Shown here: piece by piece, positions 45,026 to 53,829 of the stretch
How positions within the stretch are numbered: position 1 is the stretch's first letter
Layout: each line of letters opens with the position of its first letter
NCBI RefSeq assembly: GCF_021560035.1
Contig: NZ_CP074373.1
Span: forward strand, 2,538,001 to 2,602,000
Source of the DNA: Virgibacillus sp. NKC19-16
Lineage (GTDB): Bacteria > Bacillota > Bacilli > Bacillales > Amphibacillaceae
Direction of reading: 5' to 3'
Length of the DNA: 64,000 bases
The notes under the pieces: generated by a model
What the model was told of the DNA's origin: nothing
Database searches by the model: none
The model's input: the letters and a program-made list of their open reading frames with translations, nothing else
Program-made: the position numbers and the translations under genes

Positions 45026-46201
45026 TTTGTTCCTGCTTCTAATGAAAACCACATAAGCTACAGGTAAGATGGCTGTGAGTATCACTAACCCTGACCATCC
45101 TGCCACGTTCCATAATGGCCCAAGTGCGGAGCTGCCAAGTGCTACTCCGATATAATAGGCTACTAGATACAGGCTTGCGGCACTTCCTTTATGATGAGTC
45201 GCCTGCTCCCCTACATTTGTTGCTGTTAATGAATGGGCTGTAAAAAATCCGAGACATGAAACACATAACCCAATAATAATCACGAAAAGGGAGCTGCTTA
45301 ATGTTAAGAATATCCCCATCGTTAATATGATAACACCGATAACGCGAATTTTACTGAGGCCAAATTTTCCTGCAAACCAGCCTGCCAGCGGCGAACCTAT
45401 AACGCCAAGCCCGTACGCAAAAAAAGTATAGGAAATAGCTTGTAGGGATAAATCAAAAGGTTCTCCTTGCAAGTGAAACGGCAAATAGGTCCACATACCT
45501 GTAAACGAAAATTGCAAAACAATCCCGAGCCCAAAGACAAGTAATAGAGCGGGATTTTTAAAATGAAATAGAAAACCTTCGATATCACTAAGAAATGATA
45601 GATCACTAGAATGAAAAAAGCGCGATTTCGGAAGCATCAAATACACGGACGCAAGTACTATCAGTCCTACTACTGCCAAAATCAAAAATGCAACTTGCCA
45701 TGAAAAATGATCTGTTATGTACCCGGTTAATACCCTTCCAACCATACCTCCAAGTGCATTACTCGAAATATAAAGTCCTGTTGCAACACCAACACTTCGT
45801 GGATCAATTTCTTCATTTAAGTATGCAATCGATGCGGCTGGCAATCCTGCTAATGCAAAGCCCTGAATAAAGCGAAGTGCGACAATAATGTAGAACGAAT
45901 CAACCATTGGAATAATGAGAAATGGAATGACTGAGCCAATTAATGAAAGTTTAATAAACATCGTACGGCCAATACGATCCGAATAAAATCCGAGCACAAT
46001 TAAACCAATAATGAGCCCAATAATTGTCATTGATAATACCAAGCTGGATTCAGAAACAGAGACACCGAATTCTTCCACAAAAACAGGGAGAAGCGGCTGT
46101 ACAGCATACATACAGGCAAAAATAAAAAATGATGCCAACGCCAGGCTCACTGAAATTTTCCAAAAGTGCGCATCACGAATGGTATATTTGCTTTGCATCA
46201 T
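45002..46201 (-). CDS. MFS transporter, YnfM-type
   Basis: A 399-residue MFS protein with twelve helices. GLIVLGFYSDRIGRTMFIKL is the loop 2-3 motif (in full: G-x-x-x-D-R-x-G-R), and AGLPAASIAYLNEEI, SNALGGMVGRVLTG and AGWFAGKFGLSKIR are as in E. coli YnfM-like (DHA1) exporters. The substrate is unknown. It is 30 bp after another MFS gene on the same strand. Confidence 0.88.
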   Translation of the reverse strand: MMQSKYTIRDAHFWKISVSLALASFFIFACMYAVQPLLPVFVEEFGVSVSESSLVLSMTIIGLIIGLIVLGFYSDRIGRTMFIKLSLIGSVIPFLIIPMVDSFYIIVALRFIQGFALAGLPAASIAYLNEEIDPRSVGVATGLYISSNALGGMVGRVLTGYITDHFSWQVAFLILAVVGLIVLASVYLMLPKSRFFHSSDLSFLSDIEGFLFHFKNPALLLVFGLGIVLQFSFTGMWTYLPFHLQGEPFDLSLQAISYTFFAYGLGVIGSPLAGWFAGKFGLSKIRVIGVIILTMGIFLTLSSSLFVIIIGLCVSCLGFFTAHSLTATNVGEQATHHKGSAASLYLVAYYIGVALGSSALGPLWNVAGWSGLVILTAILPVAYVVFIRSRNKRKETIHS

Positions 46202-46231
46202 CTCACTCCCTTTTTACTGCTACCTTCCAAT

Positions 46232-47440
46232 TCAATCAAATACATATTTATTCCGTCCGGCCCCCATTCCAAACACCATGACCATAATCGCAACAATGAT
46301 CAGCGTGAGTAATGGTACAGTCCACGCTTGAGTCACATCATATAAATAACCGATAAACATCGGTCCGACAGCGGCTAAAACGTACCCGAGCGACTGCGCC
46401 ATTCCAGATAGCTCCGCAGCCTGTCTGGCGTTTCTTGCACGCATGCTTAAAAACGCCAATGCCAAAGCAAAACTTCCACTAAGCGTAAAACCTATTAAAA
46501 TAGTACTGATCACCATTACCGTGTGTGAATTTCCAAATAGAAGCCCTCCATATCCGGTAACTGCAAACAACGCCATCACAAGCACGATTCCACGCTGCGA
46601 TTTTAATCTACCAGCGATCATAGGTACAAGAAAACTGGCAGGCAAGCCGACAAATTGTGTAAATGATAGCAACCAGCCGGCTGTTGCCATACTTACACCA
46701 TAATCATACAAAATTTCAGGCAACCAGGAAATGGTCACATAAAATAAAAAAGATTGCAGTCCCATAAATCCAGCTACTTGCCAGGCTAGCGGTGATTTGT
46801 ACATTCGATTATCAGAAAAACGCACATTTCGCGTCTCATCACTATTGTCACCTTTTTCCATTTTAACAACAAAAGTAAAAATAATTATTCCAATTATTGC
46901 AGGAATGGTCCAGACAAGCAAAGCCAACTGCCACCCTAAATTCATGCCTGTTGCTACCGGGATACTCAGGCCTGAGGCTGTCGCAGCAACTATCCCCATT
47001 GCTGTTGTATACACACTTGTCATGAGCGCAACATGTGCTGGAAATTTTCCCTTAATGACGGCAGGTAACAGCACATTACAAATAGCAATACCAAGTCCAA
47101 TGAATAACGTCCCAATAAAAAGGAGGACTATGAGTGAAACAGAACGCATACTGATACCAATCGATAGTACAATCAAGCCTAACAGAATCGTCCGTTCATT
47201 TGTCAATCGATTCCCAAGCTTGGGAGCTATTGGTGACATGACAGCAAATGCAATAAGCGGCAAACTTGTCAGCATCCCCGCGCTCCAATTCGACAGGCCT
47301 ATATCATCACGAATGATTCCGATAAGCGGCCCGACTGAAGTAATCGAAGGACGCAGGTTAAACGCTACGAAAATAATGCCGGCCACTAATAAAAAACGAT
47401 ATAGCCTTATCTCTTTTTCCCTCTCCTGATGTATGCCCAT
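46232..47440 (-). CDS. MFS transporter, CynX/NimT family
   Basis: A 402-residue MFS protein: FNLRPSITSVGPLIGIIRDD near the start is the CynX/NimT signature (cyanate or nitroimidazole-linked transporters), with LPLIAFAVMSPIAPKLGNRL in the second helix pair. Twelve helices. It precedes the YnfM-type gene by 30 bp. Similar to B. subtilis YycB. Substrate unknown. Confidence 0.88.
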   Translation of the reverse strand: MGIHQEREKEIRLYRFLLVAGIIFVAFNLRPSITSVGPLIGIIRDDIGLSNWSAGMLTSLPLIAFAVMSPIAPKLGNRLTNERTILLGLIVLSIGISMRSVSLIVLLFIGTLFIGLGIAICNVLLPAVIKGKFPAHVALMTSVYTTAMGIVAATASGLSIPVATGMNLGWQLALLVWTIPAIIGIIIFTFVVKMEKGDNSDETRNVRFSDNRMYKSPLAWQVAGFMGLQSFLFYVTISWLPEILYDYGVSMATAGWLLSFTQFVGLPASFLVPMIAGRLKSQRGIVLVMALFAVTGYGGLLFGNSHTVMVISTILIGFTLSGSFALALAFLSMRARNARQAAELSGMAQSLGYVLAAVGPMFIGYLYDVTQAWTVPLLTLIIVAIMVMVFGMGAGRNKYVFD

Positions 47441-47535
47441 CTTGACAGCTCCTTTATAACCACTATAGCATACTGTATTTTGATAAGGAAAAGGATGAAA
47501 AGCAAACGCGAGTGTGCATTTCTTTTCAATACGGT

Positions 47536-47550
47536 GATTTATGGTATAAT
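47536..47550 (+). promoter_or_regulatory. Promoter of the antisense antitoxin RNA
   Basis: An extended -10 element, TATGGTATAAT, ends at 47550. Only a weak -35 is seen. The string GATTTATGGTATA is repeated exactly in the toxin promoter on the other strand (around 47858-47870). Confidence 0.6.
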
Positions 47551-47556
47551 ATAGGT

Positions 47557-47699
47557 AGAATGATGCATATACTTAAGAAGACCACAGCTGTAACTGTGGC
47601 CCAGTGATAAGCGGTTCCCCCAGGGGGATCGGCTATCCTTTAGGAATAGGCCTCTCCCATCAACGACTGTTAAGGGTTAATAGGGAGGTCTATTTTTTA
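47557..47699 (+). ncRNA. Antisense antitoxin RNA of a type I toxin-antitoxin pair
   Basis: Start from about 7 bp past the -10 at 47545-47550; end at the T run 47692-47698. The body contains hairpins (CCACAG/CTGTGG at 47582-47600 and TTCCCCC/GGGGGAT at about 47615-47630) and ends in the terminator GGCCTCTCCCAT...ATAGGGAGGTC-TATTTTTT. Its last bases overlap the 3' end of the toxin gene, read on the other strand, as in TxpA/RatA and BsrG/SR4 of B. subtilis. No reading frame of note. It would pair with the toxin mRNA 3' region and promote its decay. The RNA is inferred from sequence. Confidence 0.6.
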
Positions 47700-47785
47700 T
47701 TGATCATTCGAAACACGAGTGTTAGCACTGCTATCAAAAAGGTGCCAAATCCAAATAGCACCATAAACACTTCATAAGTGCTCAA
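47690..47785 (-). CDS. Type I toxin, TxpA/BsrG-like (putative holin-like toxin)
   Basis: A 31-residue peptide, MSTYEVFMVLFGFGTFLIAVL then TLVFRMINKK: a short polar start, one membrane helix and a basic end. The MSTYE-x-x-MVM/L start is the mark of the TxpA/BsrG/holin-like toxin family (B. subtilis TxpA begins MSTYESLMVM). The start is TTG at 47785, 6 bp after AGGGGGTGATG. Promoter: extended -10 TATGGTATACT on the minus strand (47865-47855). Such peptides damage the membrane when their antisense RNA is lost; they often sit in prophages, but none is visible here. Confidence 0.75.
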   Translation of the reverse strand: MSTYEVFMVLFGFGTFLIAVLTLVFRMINKK

Positions 47786-48216
47786 GTGACATCACCCCCT
47801 TCTCATACAGAAGGGTTAGCCGACCACTCCCTAAAAGAACATTATCTAGTTATTAGTATACCATAAATCTACCGGAAATAACCATAAAAAGAGAACATTT
47901 GTTTGATTATTTTTTGATCGAATACGCTTTGTCTGATTTGAGAATGGTGTTTAACAACTTTTTTGGTTTTTCTTCGATTTATAATATACAAACAAGCCTC
48001 TAGTGCTTGTATACTATAGTATATGCTACATTTTCATTTATTCGTAATGCAAATGACGAGAGAAAGTAGAATTTTGGCGAGTGGCGGGGTTGGTTCGCAG
48101 TAAAAGACTTTACAATGAAGTCCTTTGTCCGTGAACAAACATCACCTGATCCTTCTCTAGTAAAACTGTTTCAATTATAGATGAAAGCGGAAAGCAATAG
48201 GGAACCGTATTCAAAA

Positions 48217-48260
48217 AAATGAAACTGACCACCTGCTAAAACAGATGGTCAGTTTCATTT
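48217..48260. terminator. Terminator after the aldehyde dehydrogenase at 48286
   Basis: AAATGAAACTGACCACCTG pairs with CAGATGGTCAGTTTCATTT (one mismatch in 19 bp) around a 6-nt loop. It lies 26 bp past the gene's stop. The 47893-48216 stretch upstream of it holds no gene I can support. Confidence 0.8.
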
Positions 48261-48285
48261 AATTATTTTTATAACACAATCATCC

Positions 48286-49713
48286 TTAGGACGGCATTCC
48301 AAGTAGGGATTTGACCTCTAAATACTCATCGATACCGTAGTCTCCCCATTCACGGCCAACGCCGGATTCTTTATAGCCCCCAAATGGAGCGGAGAAGTCT
48401 GCCTTGGCATTGTTGATGGTAATTCTACCAGCTTGCAAACGTGAGGCAACTTTCTTGAGTTTCTCCTCATCCTCGCCGAATACATACCCAGCCAGTCCGT
48501 ACACTGTATCATTGGCTATTTCGATAGCTTCGTCGAGATCCTCATAAGTGATAATTGACATCACAGGTCCGAAGATTTCTTCCTGGGCAATTACCATATC
48601 ATTTCTCACATTCGTGAAGACAGTAGGTTTCACATAATAACCATTTTCCAGGCCTTCAGGTTTCCCGGTACCCCCTGCGACGAGTGTGGCACCTTCTTCC
48701 ATGCCTTTTTCAATATAGCCTTGGACACGATCCCATTGCTTCTGAGCAACAAGTGGGCCAACCACCATATTTTCATCATTGGGATCCCCAACTGGGAATG
48801 TAGGCAATGCCTCTTTTACCGCTTCTATGAAATCGTCATGCATCGAACGTGGAATCAAGGTACGCGTTGCGGCTGTACATACTTGACCGGTATTCATCAT
48901 GATATTGGAGACAGCTGTTTTTGCAGCTTTCTTCACATCGGCATCTTCAAGGATAACAAGTGGTGATTTCCCGCCAAGTTCAAGCGCAACTTTCTTAATC
49001 GTCTTCGCGGCATTTTCCGATACTTTTTGTCCAACTGCTCCGGATCCGGTAAATGATACAAAATCAATTCCGGGATGAGAGCTGATACCATTTCCAATCG
49101 TTGATCCTGTACCATTAACCAGATTGAAGACACCCTTTGGCACACCGGCCTTTTCAAAAATTTCCACCAGTAGAACTGCAGCATACGGTGTAAGCTCCGC
49201 AGGCTTCAGGACAACAGTGCTTCCAGCCGCCAATGCCCCTGCTAGTTTCGTAGAGGTTTGATTTGTTGGAAAATTCCATGGTGTAATCAAACCGCTGACT
49301 CCAATTGGTTCTTTTGCAATCAATGTCTCTCCGCGTCTTTCAGTGAACTCAAAATCTCTAAGCTGTTTTGCCGTTTCCCTAAAATGCTGCAGTCCCATGT
49401 TGTAGTGAACTTTTTCCGTCATGGATACTGGTGAACCTAACTCCTCGGTAATGACCTCAATCAGATCATCTTTGCGATTCTCGTATTCTTTTGCAATATT
49501 TTCAAGTAATTCTGCGCGGTATTCCTTTGTTGTAGTGGAGAATGAAGGGAAAGCATCCCTTGCTGCTTGTACAGCACGATCTAGATCTTCCTCCGTTCCT
49601 AGGCTGATACGACCGGTAACTTCCTCAGTGGCGGGGTTAATTACATCTTCCGTCTCGGAACCAGTTGATTCAACCCATTCACCATTGATATAGTGCTTTG
49701 TGTAATTACGCAT
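48286..49713 (-). CDS. Aldehyde dehydrogenase, NAD(P)-dependent
   Basis: A 475-residue aldehyde dehydrogenase with [39 protein letters not shown] (general base Glu) and [15 protein letters not shown] (catalytic Cys). The C-terminal [14 protein letters not shown] is typical. It looks like the DhaS/YwdH or 3-succinoylsemialdehyde-pyridine dehydrogenase-like group; the substrate is unknown. The start at 49713 has AAAGGAG 8 bp upstream; the longer frame is unlikely. It is one of four genes of this superfamily in the window, all distinct. Confidence 0.88.
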   Translation of the reverse strand: MRNYTKHYINGEWVESTGSETEDVINPATEEVTGRISLGTEEDLDRAVQAARDAFPSFSTTTKEYRAELLENIAKEYENRKDDLIEVITEELGSPVSMTEKVHYNMGLQHFRETAKQLRDFEFTERRGETLIAKEPIGVSGLITPWNFPTNQTSTKLAGALAAGSTVVLKPAELTPYAAVLLVEIFEKAGVPKGVFNLVNGTGSTIGNGISSHPGIDFVSFTGSGAVGQKVSENAAKTIKKVALELGGKSPLVILEDADVKKAAKTAVSNIMMNTGQVCTAATRTLIPRSMHDDFIEAVKEALPTFPVGDPNDENMVVGPLVAQKQWDRVQGYIEKGMEEGATLVAGGTGKPEGLENGYYVKPTVFTNVRNDMVIAQEEIFGPVMSIITYEDLDEAIEIANDTVYGLAGYVFGEDEEKLKKVASRLQAGRITINNAKADFSAPFGGYKESGVGREWGDYGIDEYLEVKSLLGMPS

Positions 49714-49860
49714 TCGATCGTCTCCTTTCATGGAATTTAAAATCCGTTTATAGAGTGTGTTCCCTTTATAGTTGGATTGAAACATGTGAAGTTTGGGGCC
49801 TGTCCCCCGCTATGTTAACGTGTTAAAGTGGTGAGAGTCAGGCCCTATAAATAACAATAA

Positions 49861-49891
49861 AAAAACCCCCGCTCCATTACTGGGCACGAGG
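49861..49891 (-). terminator. Terminator after the EamA gene
   Basis: On the minus strand CCTCGTGCC pairs with GGAGCGGGG (one mismatch, several G-T pairs), followed by TTTTTTT. The stop codon of the transporter lies within the 5' arm. Confidence 0.6.
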
Positions 49892-50791
49892 ATTTTTCTT
49901 CGTAACTGTAGCTATTATAATTCCAATAATAATGAAAGCAGAACCGGCCAACACACCTATAGACATTTGCTCACCTAACAGAATACTGCTAAAGACCAAA
50001 CCAAAGATAGGTACAAGCAAGGTTGATATGGTAGCAGTTACCATATCAATTTTACTAATAATAAAAAACCAGACAGTAAAACACAATGCCGAAGCAAGCA
50101 CACCCGTGAATAAAATATAATAAATACTATGTGTGTTTAACACGACGGGCTCGCCCCATTCCATAAAAAGCGTTACAATAATGATTCCAACGGCACCAAA
50201 AAACATTTGAAAGGCAGAAGCCTGTATTTTTGGCAATTCCTGTACGTTAAGACGATAGTAAATATTTGCTATCGCCCAGGAAATAGCAGCAATAATGATG
50301 AGGACTTCGCCAAAGATAACCTCGATACGTTGCCCTGACCAAATATCCCAGCCTAAAATGGTTAACAACCCAAGCATGCCGATCAGTAATCCGGTCATTT
50401 TGGCTGGTGTTATTTTTTCTCCAAGAAACTTCACCGCAAGTAAACTGCTCCACATTGGCATGGAGTACAAGAGTACAGATGATTTCCCTGCATCCACAAA
50501 CTCCAGTCCATACATGACAAGCAGGAAAACAATGGATGTCTGCAGGATTCCGACGATGATTAAATGCTCCCAGTAACGTCTTGGCGGTAAACCAATTTTT
50601 AAGATCCACACTACCAGCAGCAGAGTGAGCGCCCCTATACCAAATCGAAATGATGAAAACGTAAATGGCCCCATGTAAGCAAGGACCTCTTTCATCAGAA
50701 CCCACGCATAGCCCCAGAGGAGGGTAATTATTAAAATAAGCGACCATATGATGACGTTATTTTTAGAAAGGATGGATTTTTGTTTTTTCAT
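49877..50791 (-). CDS. EamA/DMT family transporter
   Basis: A 304-residue protein with ten helices in two EamA repeats (TLLWGYAWVLMKEVLAYMGPF, FSSFRFGIGAL in the first; AISWAIANIYYRL in the second). Drug/metabolite transporters of this kind export amino acids or other small molecules. Substrate unknown. It is a single gene. Confidence 0.88.
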   Translation of the reverse strand: MKKQKSILSKNNVIIWSLILIITLLWGYAWVLMKEVLAYMGPFTFSSFRFGIGALTLLLVVWILKIGLPPRRYWEHLIIVGILQTSIVFLLVMYGLEFVDAGKSSVLLYSMPMWSSLLAVKFLGEKITPAKMTGLLIGMLGLLTILGWDIWSGQRIEVIFGEVLIIIAAISWAIANIYYRLNVQELPKIQASAFQMFFGAVGIIIVTLFMEWGEPVVLNTHSIYYILFTGVLASALCFTVWFFIISKIDMVTATISTLLVPIFGLVFSSILLGEQMSIGVLAGSAFIIIGIIIATVTKKNPRAQ

Positions 50792-50920
50792 AGATCTTCA
50801 TTCCTTATGTAATTGAAGATTAATTCATGTTAGCAGTTATAGGAGGCGGGAAACAAGTAAAAGCTTTTACAGTTCAGAAAAATTCTGTAAAAAAATAAGC
50901 CTGCTATATGCACGCTTCTC

Positions 50921-51169
50921 TTAACTGGCCTTTCTCGTCATTTGTCTTTTTGCCCTTGTTCTCATAAGTGATTCTACTATTATAAATTTCTGATCTAATT
51001 TCCGAAGGTTTTGCTGTAATCCATTTAAATTCGTTTCTATTTCGTTCACTCGACCTTCTGTTTTTAAAATAAGTTGATTCACGTGATTACCATTCTCTCG
51101 TATGTCCTGCATTTCCTCCGTCATTTCTGTAAACCTTTCCAGTAAATCCTCCAACATTTCTCTAGTCAC
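50921..51169 (-). CDS. Small coiled-coil protein (family member 1)
   Basis: About 82 residues, starting best at a GTG (51169), 6 bp after AAAGGGGG. It is a single long helix with heptads (LLERFTEMTEEMQDI, VNEIETNLNGLQQNLRKLDQ) and a basic tail RTRAKRQM. It resembles the gene at 51703 in the order 'IET heptads, LD-K-F, S/L, R-A-(E/K)'. No Cys and no signal peptide. Function unknown. Confidence 0.6.
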   Translation of the reverse strand: MTREMLEDLLERFTEMTEEMQDIRENGNHVNQLILKTEGRVNEIETNLNGLQQNLRKLDQKFIIVESLMRTRAKRQMTRKAS

Positions 51170-51433
51170 ATACATCCCCCTTTGCAATATATTTAGATTA
51201 GCACCTATGGAGGAAACGCTACAAGAGTATTTCGAATTATCTTCGTGTCTGATATAGGTCAAATTATCCTTAATTCAGAAGAAAATCAGTTCATGTTATT
51301 AAAAACTGAAACATCCACAGCGGGAATTCCAGATTAATAAGTGTTTTCTAGATAATTATGGGAAAAAGTGGAGACGTTATTGAACTGGAGGAAAAAATAA
51401 GCCTGCCGGAATGCACGCTTAGTTGATTTCTTT

Positions 51434-51663
51434 CTAGAGAATAGCGCTGTCTGTTTTTACTTCCATCAAATCATCTGCAAAAAACCCCAAAATTATGATT
51501 CATTATACGAATATCTTGTTTCACTTCCTGCAATTCCGTCTCTATATTTGTTACTATTTGTTACTCTGGGTTCAGTATTCGTCACTTTCGTCTGCGCATC
51601 TTTTATTTGACCGGATAACTCATTGATCGCAATCATGATATCTTCCATTCTTACTCCCGCCAT
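51434..51663 (-). pseudogene. Broken member of the small coiled-coil family
   Basis: An ATG at 51663 with AGGGAGGAAG upstream opens MEDIMIAINELSGQIKDAQT, then the frame breaks in a repeated AACAAATA stretch. In the next frame TNIETELQEVKQDIRIMNHN and FGVF follow, and after an extra T in a T run comes ADDLMEVKTDSAIL and a stop. Read over two frameshifts it matches the gene at 51703 (VTNIET..., DIHILDKKF, DDLLHA). Both damaged spots are simple repeats. Confidence 0.7.
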
Positions 51664-51702
51664 ATGACTTCCTCCCTACGAACAGCTTTTTGCCAACATA
51701 CT

Positions 51703-52020
51703 TCAATTCGCTTCTTGCTGAAGAATTGTAATTTCTGCTCTTGCATGGAGTAGATCATCCGAAAGAACGCTAAATTTTTTATCTAGGATATGGATATCAT
51801 GTCTTGTTTCTTTCAGTTCTGTTTCTATATTCTCTACTCCTGACTCTATACTGCTAACCCTTGTCTCTATGTTGGTAACTCTTGTCTCTATATTAGCAAC
51901 TCTTGTTTCTATATTACCAACCCTTGTTTCGATGTTCCCAACTGTCTCTTTAACATCATTTAAACTTTCTCCCAGTTCCTTCATCATTAAAAATAAATCC
52001 CTGTTTGAAATATCAGCCAT
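51703..52020 (-). CDS. Small heptad-repeat coiled-coil protein (family member 2)
   Basis: A 105-residue protein starting MADISNRDLFLMMKELG after AGGAGGG. Residues about 28-70 are six heptads of the form NIETRV-x, encoded by a 21-bp tandem DNA repeat. The end DKKFSVLSDDLLHARAEITIL is shared with its broken neighbour. It is a long parallel coiled coil by appearance. No function known. It is the intact reference for the three-gene family here. Confidence 0.75.
   Translation of the reverse strand: MADISNRDLFLMMKELGESLNDVKETVGNIETRVGNIETRVANIETRVTNIETRVSSIESGVENIETELKETRHDIHILDKKFSVLSDDLLHARAEITILQQEAN
51836..51962 (-). repeat. 21-bp tandem repeat encoding IETRV heptads
   Basis: Six successive 21-bp units, on the plus strand approximately TCTTGTTTCTATATTACCAAC with changes at one or two positions per unit, code for repeated NIETRV-x heptads. 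The near identity at DNA level suggests replication slippage. Confidence 0.75.
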
Positions 52021-52114
52021 ACATTTCCCTCCTCTCACTGTCTATTAAGTGTAGCACCGCATAAAAAAACAAACAACCGAACAAAAGATGAAATTTCGAC
52101 AGGAATGGGTAGTT

Positions 52115-52153
52115 AAAATGCCATTTTCTCCTAGGAAAAAATGGCATTTTTGC
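52115..52153. terminator. Terminator-like hairpin downstream of the arginase-family gene
   Basis: AAAATGCCATTTT pairs with AAAATGGCATTTT around a short loop (CTCCTAGGA), with T runs on both sides. It lies between the coiled-coil family and the arginase-family gene, apart from any visible plus-strand gene. Confidence 0.6.
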
Positions 52154-52293
52154 GTAGTTTCACCCCTATAAAACATAAAATTAAGCCTACTACTATTTTT
52201 TCCGTATGTCCTTCACCATCGACTCCACCAACGCTTCCTGATAACCAGCCTTCTTCTATTGTAAATTTTGGAATATGTCGTTAGAAATTAAAA

Positions 52294-52317
52294 ACCGCTC
52301 CCAATCAAAGAAGCGGT
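52294..52317 (-). terminator. Terminator after the arginase-family gene
   Basis: On the minus strand ACCGCT and AGCGGT pair around a 12-nt loop, followed by TTTTTAATTT. It lies 15 bp past the stop. Confidence 0.6.
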
Positions 52318-52331
52318 CATGTACTACATTA

Positions 52332-53294
52332 TTATTTATCATTCTCCCGCAAAATGTTCCCAGCCAATGCATAAAGTACAGCATATGTAACAAAATGCGA
52401 GGAGTTATCGTTTGTATCTTGTTGTGGGTAAACCTCCACATAATCCATTCCGCGGATACCGAGTTTGGCAAATTCATGAACAAGCTCAAGCAGTTCAAAA
52501 GATGTTACCCCGTTACCATCAACCGGACCACCTGGATTAAAGGCAAAATCAAGTACATCACTGCAAATACTTAAATAAACAGCTTCTGTTCCCTCACTGG
52601 CGATATCATATGCTTTACGGGCTAACGCTGGTAAGTCATTTTCATTGCCGGATTTACGGATCTCCCTTACCGAAATCGTTGTTGCGCCAACCTCTTTTGC
52701 ATATTTTCCCGTTTCAGGCTTATTGCGTGGGCCATGAATACCCATATGGACAATACTTTCATTGCGTACACTTTCGCTTTCATAAATACGGTGGAATGGC
52801 GTGCTACGCGCGTATAAATCACCATCATAATCCGGATGATTATCATAGTGGGCATCCAAATGAATGATTCCCACCTGACCGTCAATCTCTTCACTTAAGG
52901 CCTTCACAATCGGATACGTTATACCATGATCCCCACCAAATGCAACAGGGAATTTATCCGTTTTCCACACATCACTAGCAAAATTTTCAATCCGCCGCAT
53001 TGTTTCAATGGTATCTGCTGGAACCACATCGACATCGCCTAAATCTCCAATGTCATAATGCTCTAATACATCCATATCATTCAATTCTGGCAAATATCCC
53101 GAATAACGAGCCGAGTTCAAGCGAATCACTTTTGGACCCAACTCAGCGCCCGTATAATCGCCCCACGTTACAGCTCCTTCCCAAGGAACCCCATATATCA
53201 ACACGTCTTTATCGTTTGTACTGTCATCTTTCAGAGTAACTTTCTTGCCTCCTAAATAACAAGGTGTATTACCATAAATTTTGTCCTGACTCAT
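52332..53294 (-). CDS. Arginase/agmatinase superfamily ureohydrolase with altered metal motif
   Basis: A 320-residue ureohydrolase. Metal ligands visible are His in FGGDHGITYP (H123) and D147, H149, D151 in HLDAHYDNH. The third motif, normally S-x-D-x-D-x-x-D-P, reads SICSDVLDFAFNPGG: the first of its Asp ligands is Cys (C244), the second is kept (D246). Family reactions are the hydrolysis of a guanidino group (agmatine, guanidinobutyrate, arginine, formiminoglutamate or guanidine). The Cys may change the metal or substrate. No linked amine pathway is present. It has a terminator and stands alone. Confidence 0.85.
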   Translation of the reverse strand: MSQDKIYGNTPCYLGGKKVTLKDDSTNDKDVLIYGVPWEGAVTWGDYTGAELGPKVIRLNSARYSGYLPELNDMDVLEHYDIGDLGDVDVVPADTIETMRRIENFASDVWKTDKFPVAFGGDHGITYPIVKALSEEIDGQVGIIHLDAHYDNHPDYDGDLYARSTPFHRIYESESVRNESIVHMGIHGPRNKPETGKYAKEVGATTISVREIRKSGNENDLPALARKAYDIASEGTEAVYLSICSDVLDFAFNPGGPVDGNGVTSFELLELVHEFAKLGIRGMDYVEVYPQQDTNDNSSHFVTYAVLYALAGNILRENDK

Positions 53295-53347
53295 GTTGTT
53301 TCACTCCTAATTTATTTTACATTTGCAAAGAACGAATATTCTGTTGT

Positions 53348-53545
53348 CTAAAACATTTTCATCTGTTTTGTCTTTACCATTCCATCAGTGCTTATTCTTT
53401 TTATATTATATCCCAATGTTTTATACCCTTTATTCCTCTTTTTAAACTTTTTCTGAAACTTAAGTTCTTGATGATCAACGTAATCATATACCTTCACAAC
53501 ATTTTTATCATTGTGTAACCGATGAATTCTGCCAACGTCCCTCAT
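53348..53545 (-). pseudogene. C-terminal remnant of a DEAD/DEAH-type helicase
   Basis: A 65-residue frame, starting RDVGRIHRLHNDKNVVKVYDY and including FKKRNKGYKTLGYNIK. It matches the last motif VI region of superfamily 2 helicases (Q-x-x-G-R-x-x-R-x-x-x-x-K-x-x-x-x-x-D-Y-V-D, followed by a K-R-x-x-G-Y end). No helicase body is present upstream. It ends with a plausible C-terminus but lacks the ATPase core. Confidence 0.6.
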
Positions 53546-53577
53546 TTTGCAAAAGTTATAATTCCATTATACATTTT

Positions 53578-53829
53578 CTCTACGCTACTAAAAAGCAAAA
53601 ACGTGAAGAGGATCGTTGGGATGAATATAGTGATAGAACGTTCGAATTTATTGCCGGCTATACATCTGGCGGAGTCCATTTTGGTACGACGTGGAGGGAA
53701 TTGGAAGAGATAAAAAGTGGCCAGACTCACGCACCTGCAAATCTAGCTGGCTCCACCGAAAAAGATATTGCCCTTTTTTATAGTGGTTCTGATAAACCGA
53801 TTGACATCGAGGAGGACTTGCCTTTCTGA
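53578..53829 (+). pseudogene. 5'-truncated small Bacillus protein (IAGYTSGG family)
   Basis: A plus-strand frame, with no start codon nearby, codes for YATKKQKREEDRWDEYSDRT, FEFIAGYTSGGVHFGTTWRE and ends SDKPIDIEEDLPF. The wording F-x-F-I-A-G-Y-T-S-G-G-x-x-x-G-x-T-W-E is one I associate with small conserved Bacillaceae proteins of unknown function. Codon use is coding-like. The upstream part meets the helicase remnant head-on at about 53545, so an excision or rearrangement probably joined the two remains. Confidence 0.55.

Noticed and set aside
47890-47896. An exact SinR box (GTTCTCT on the minus strand) upstream of the toxin promoter
   Set aside because: A lone 7-mer; several are expected by chance in 64 kb and no partner half is present.
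52193-52255. 20-codon minus-strand stretch ending ESMVKDIRKK that looks like a protein C-terminus
   Set aside because: Too short to tell from chance, with a stop just upstream; it may be a gene remnant but cannot be supported.
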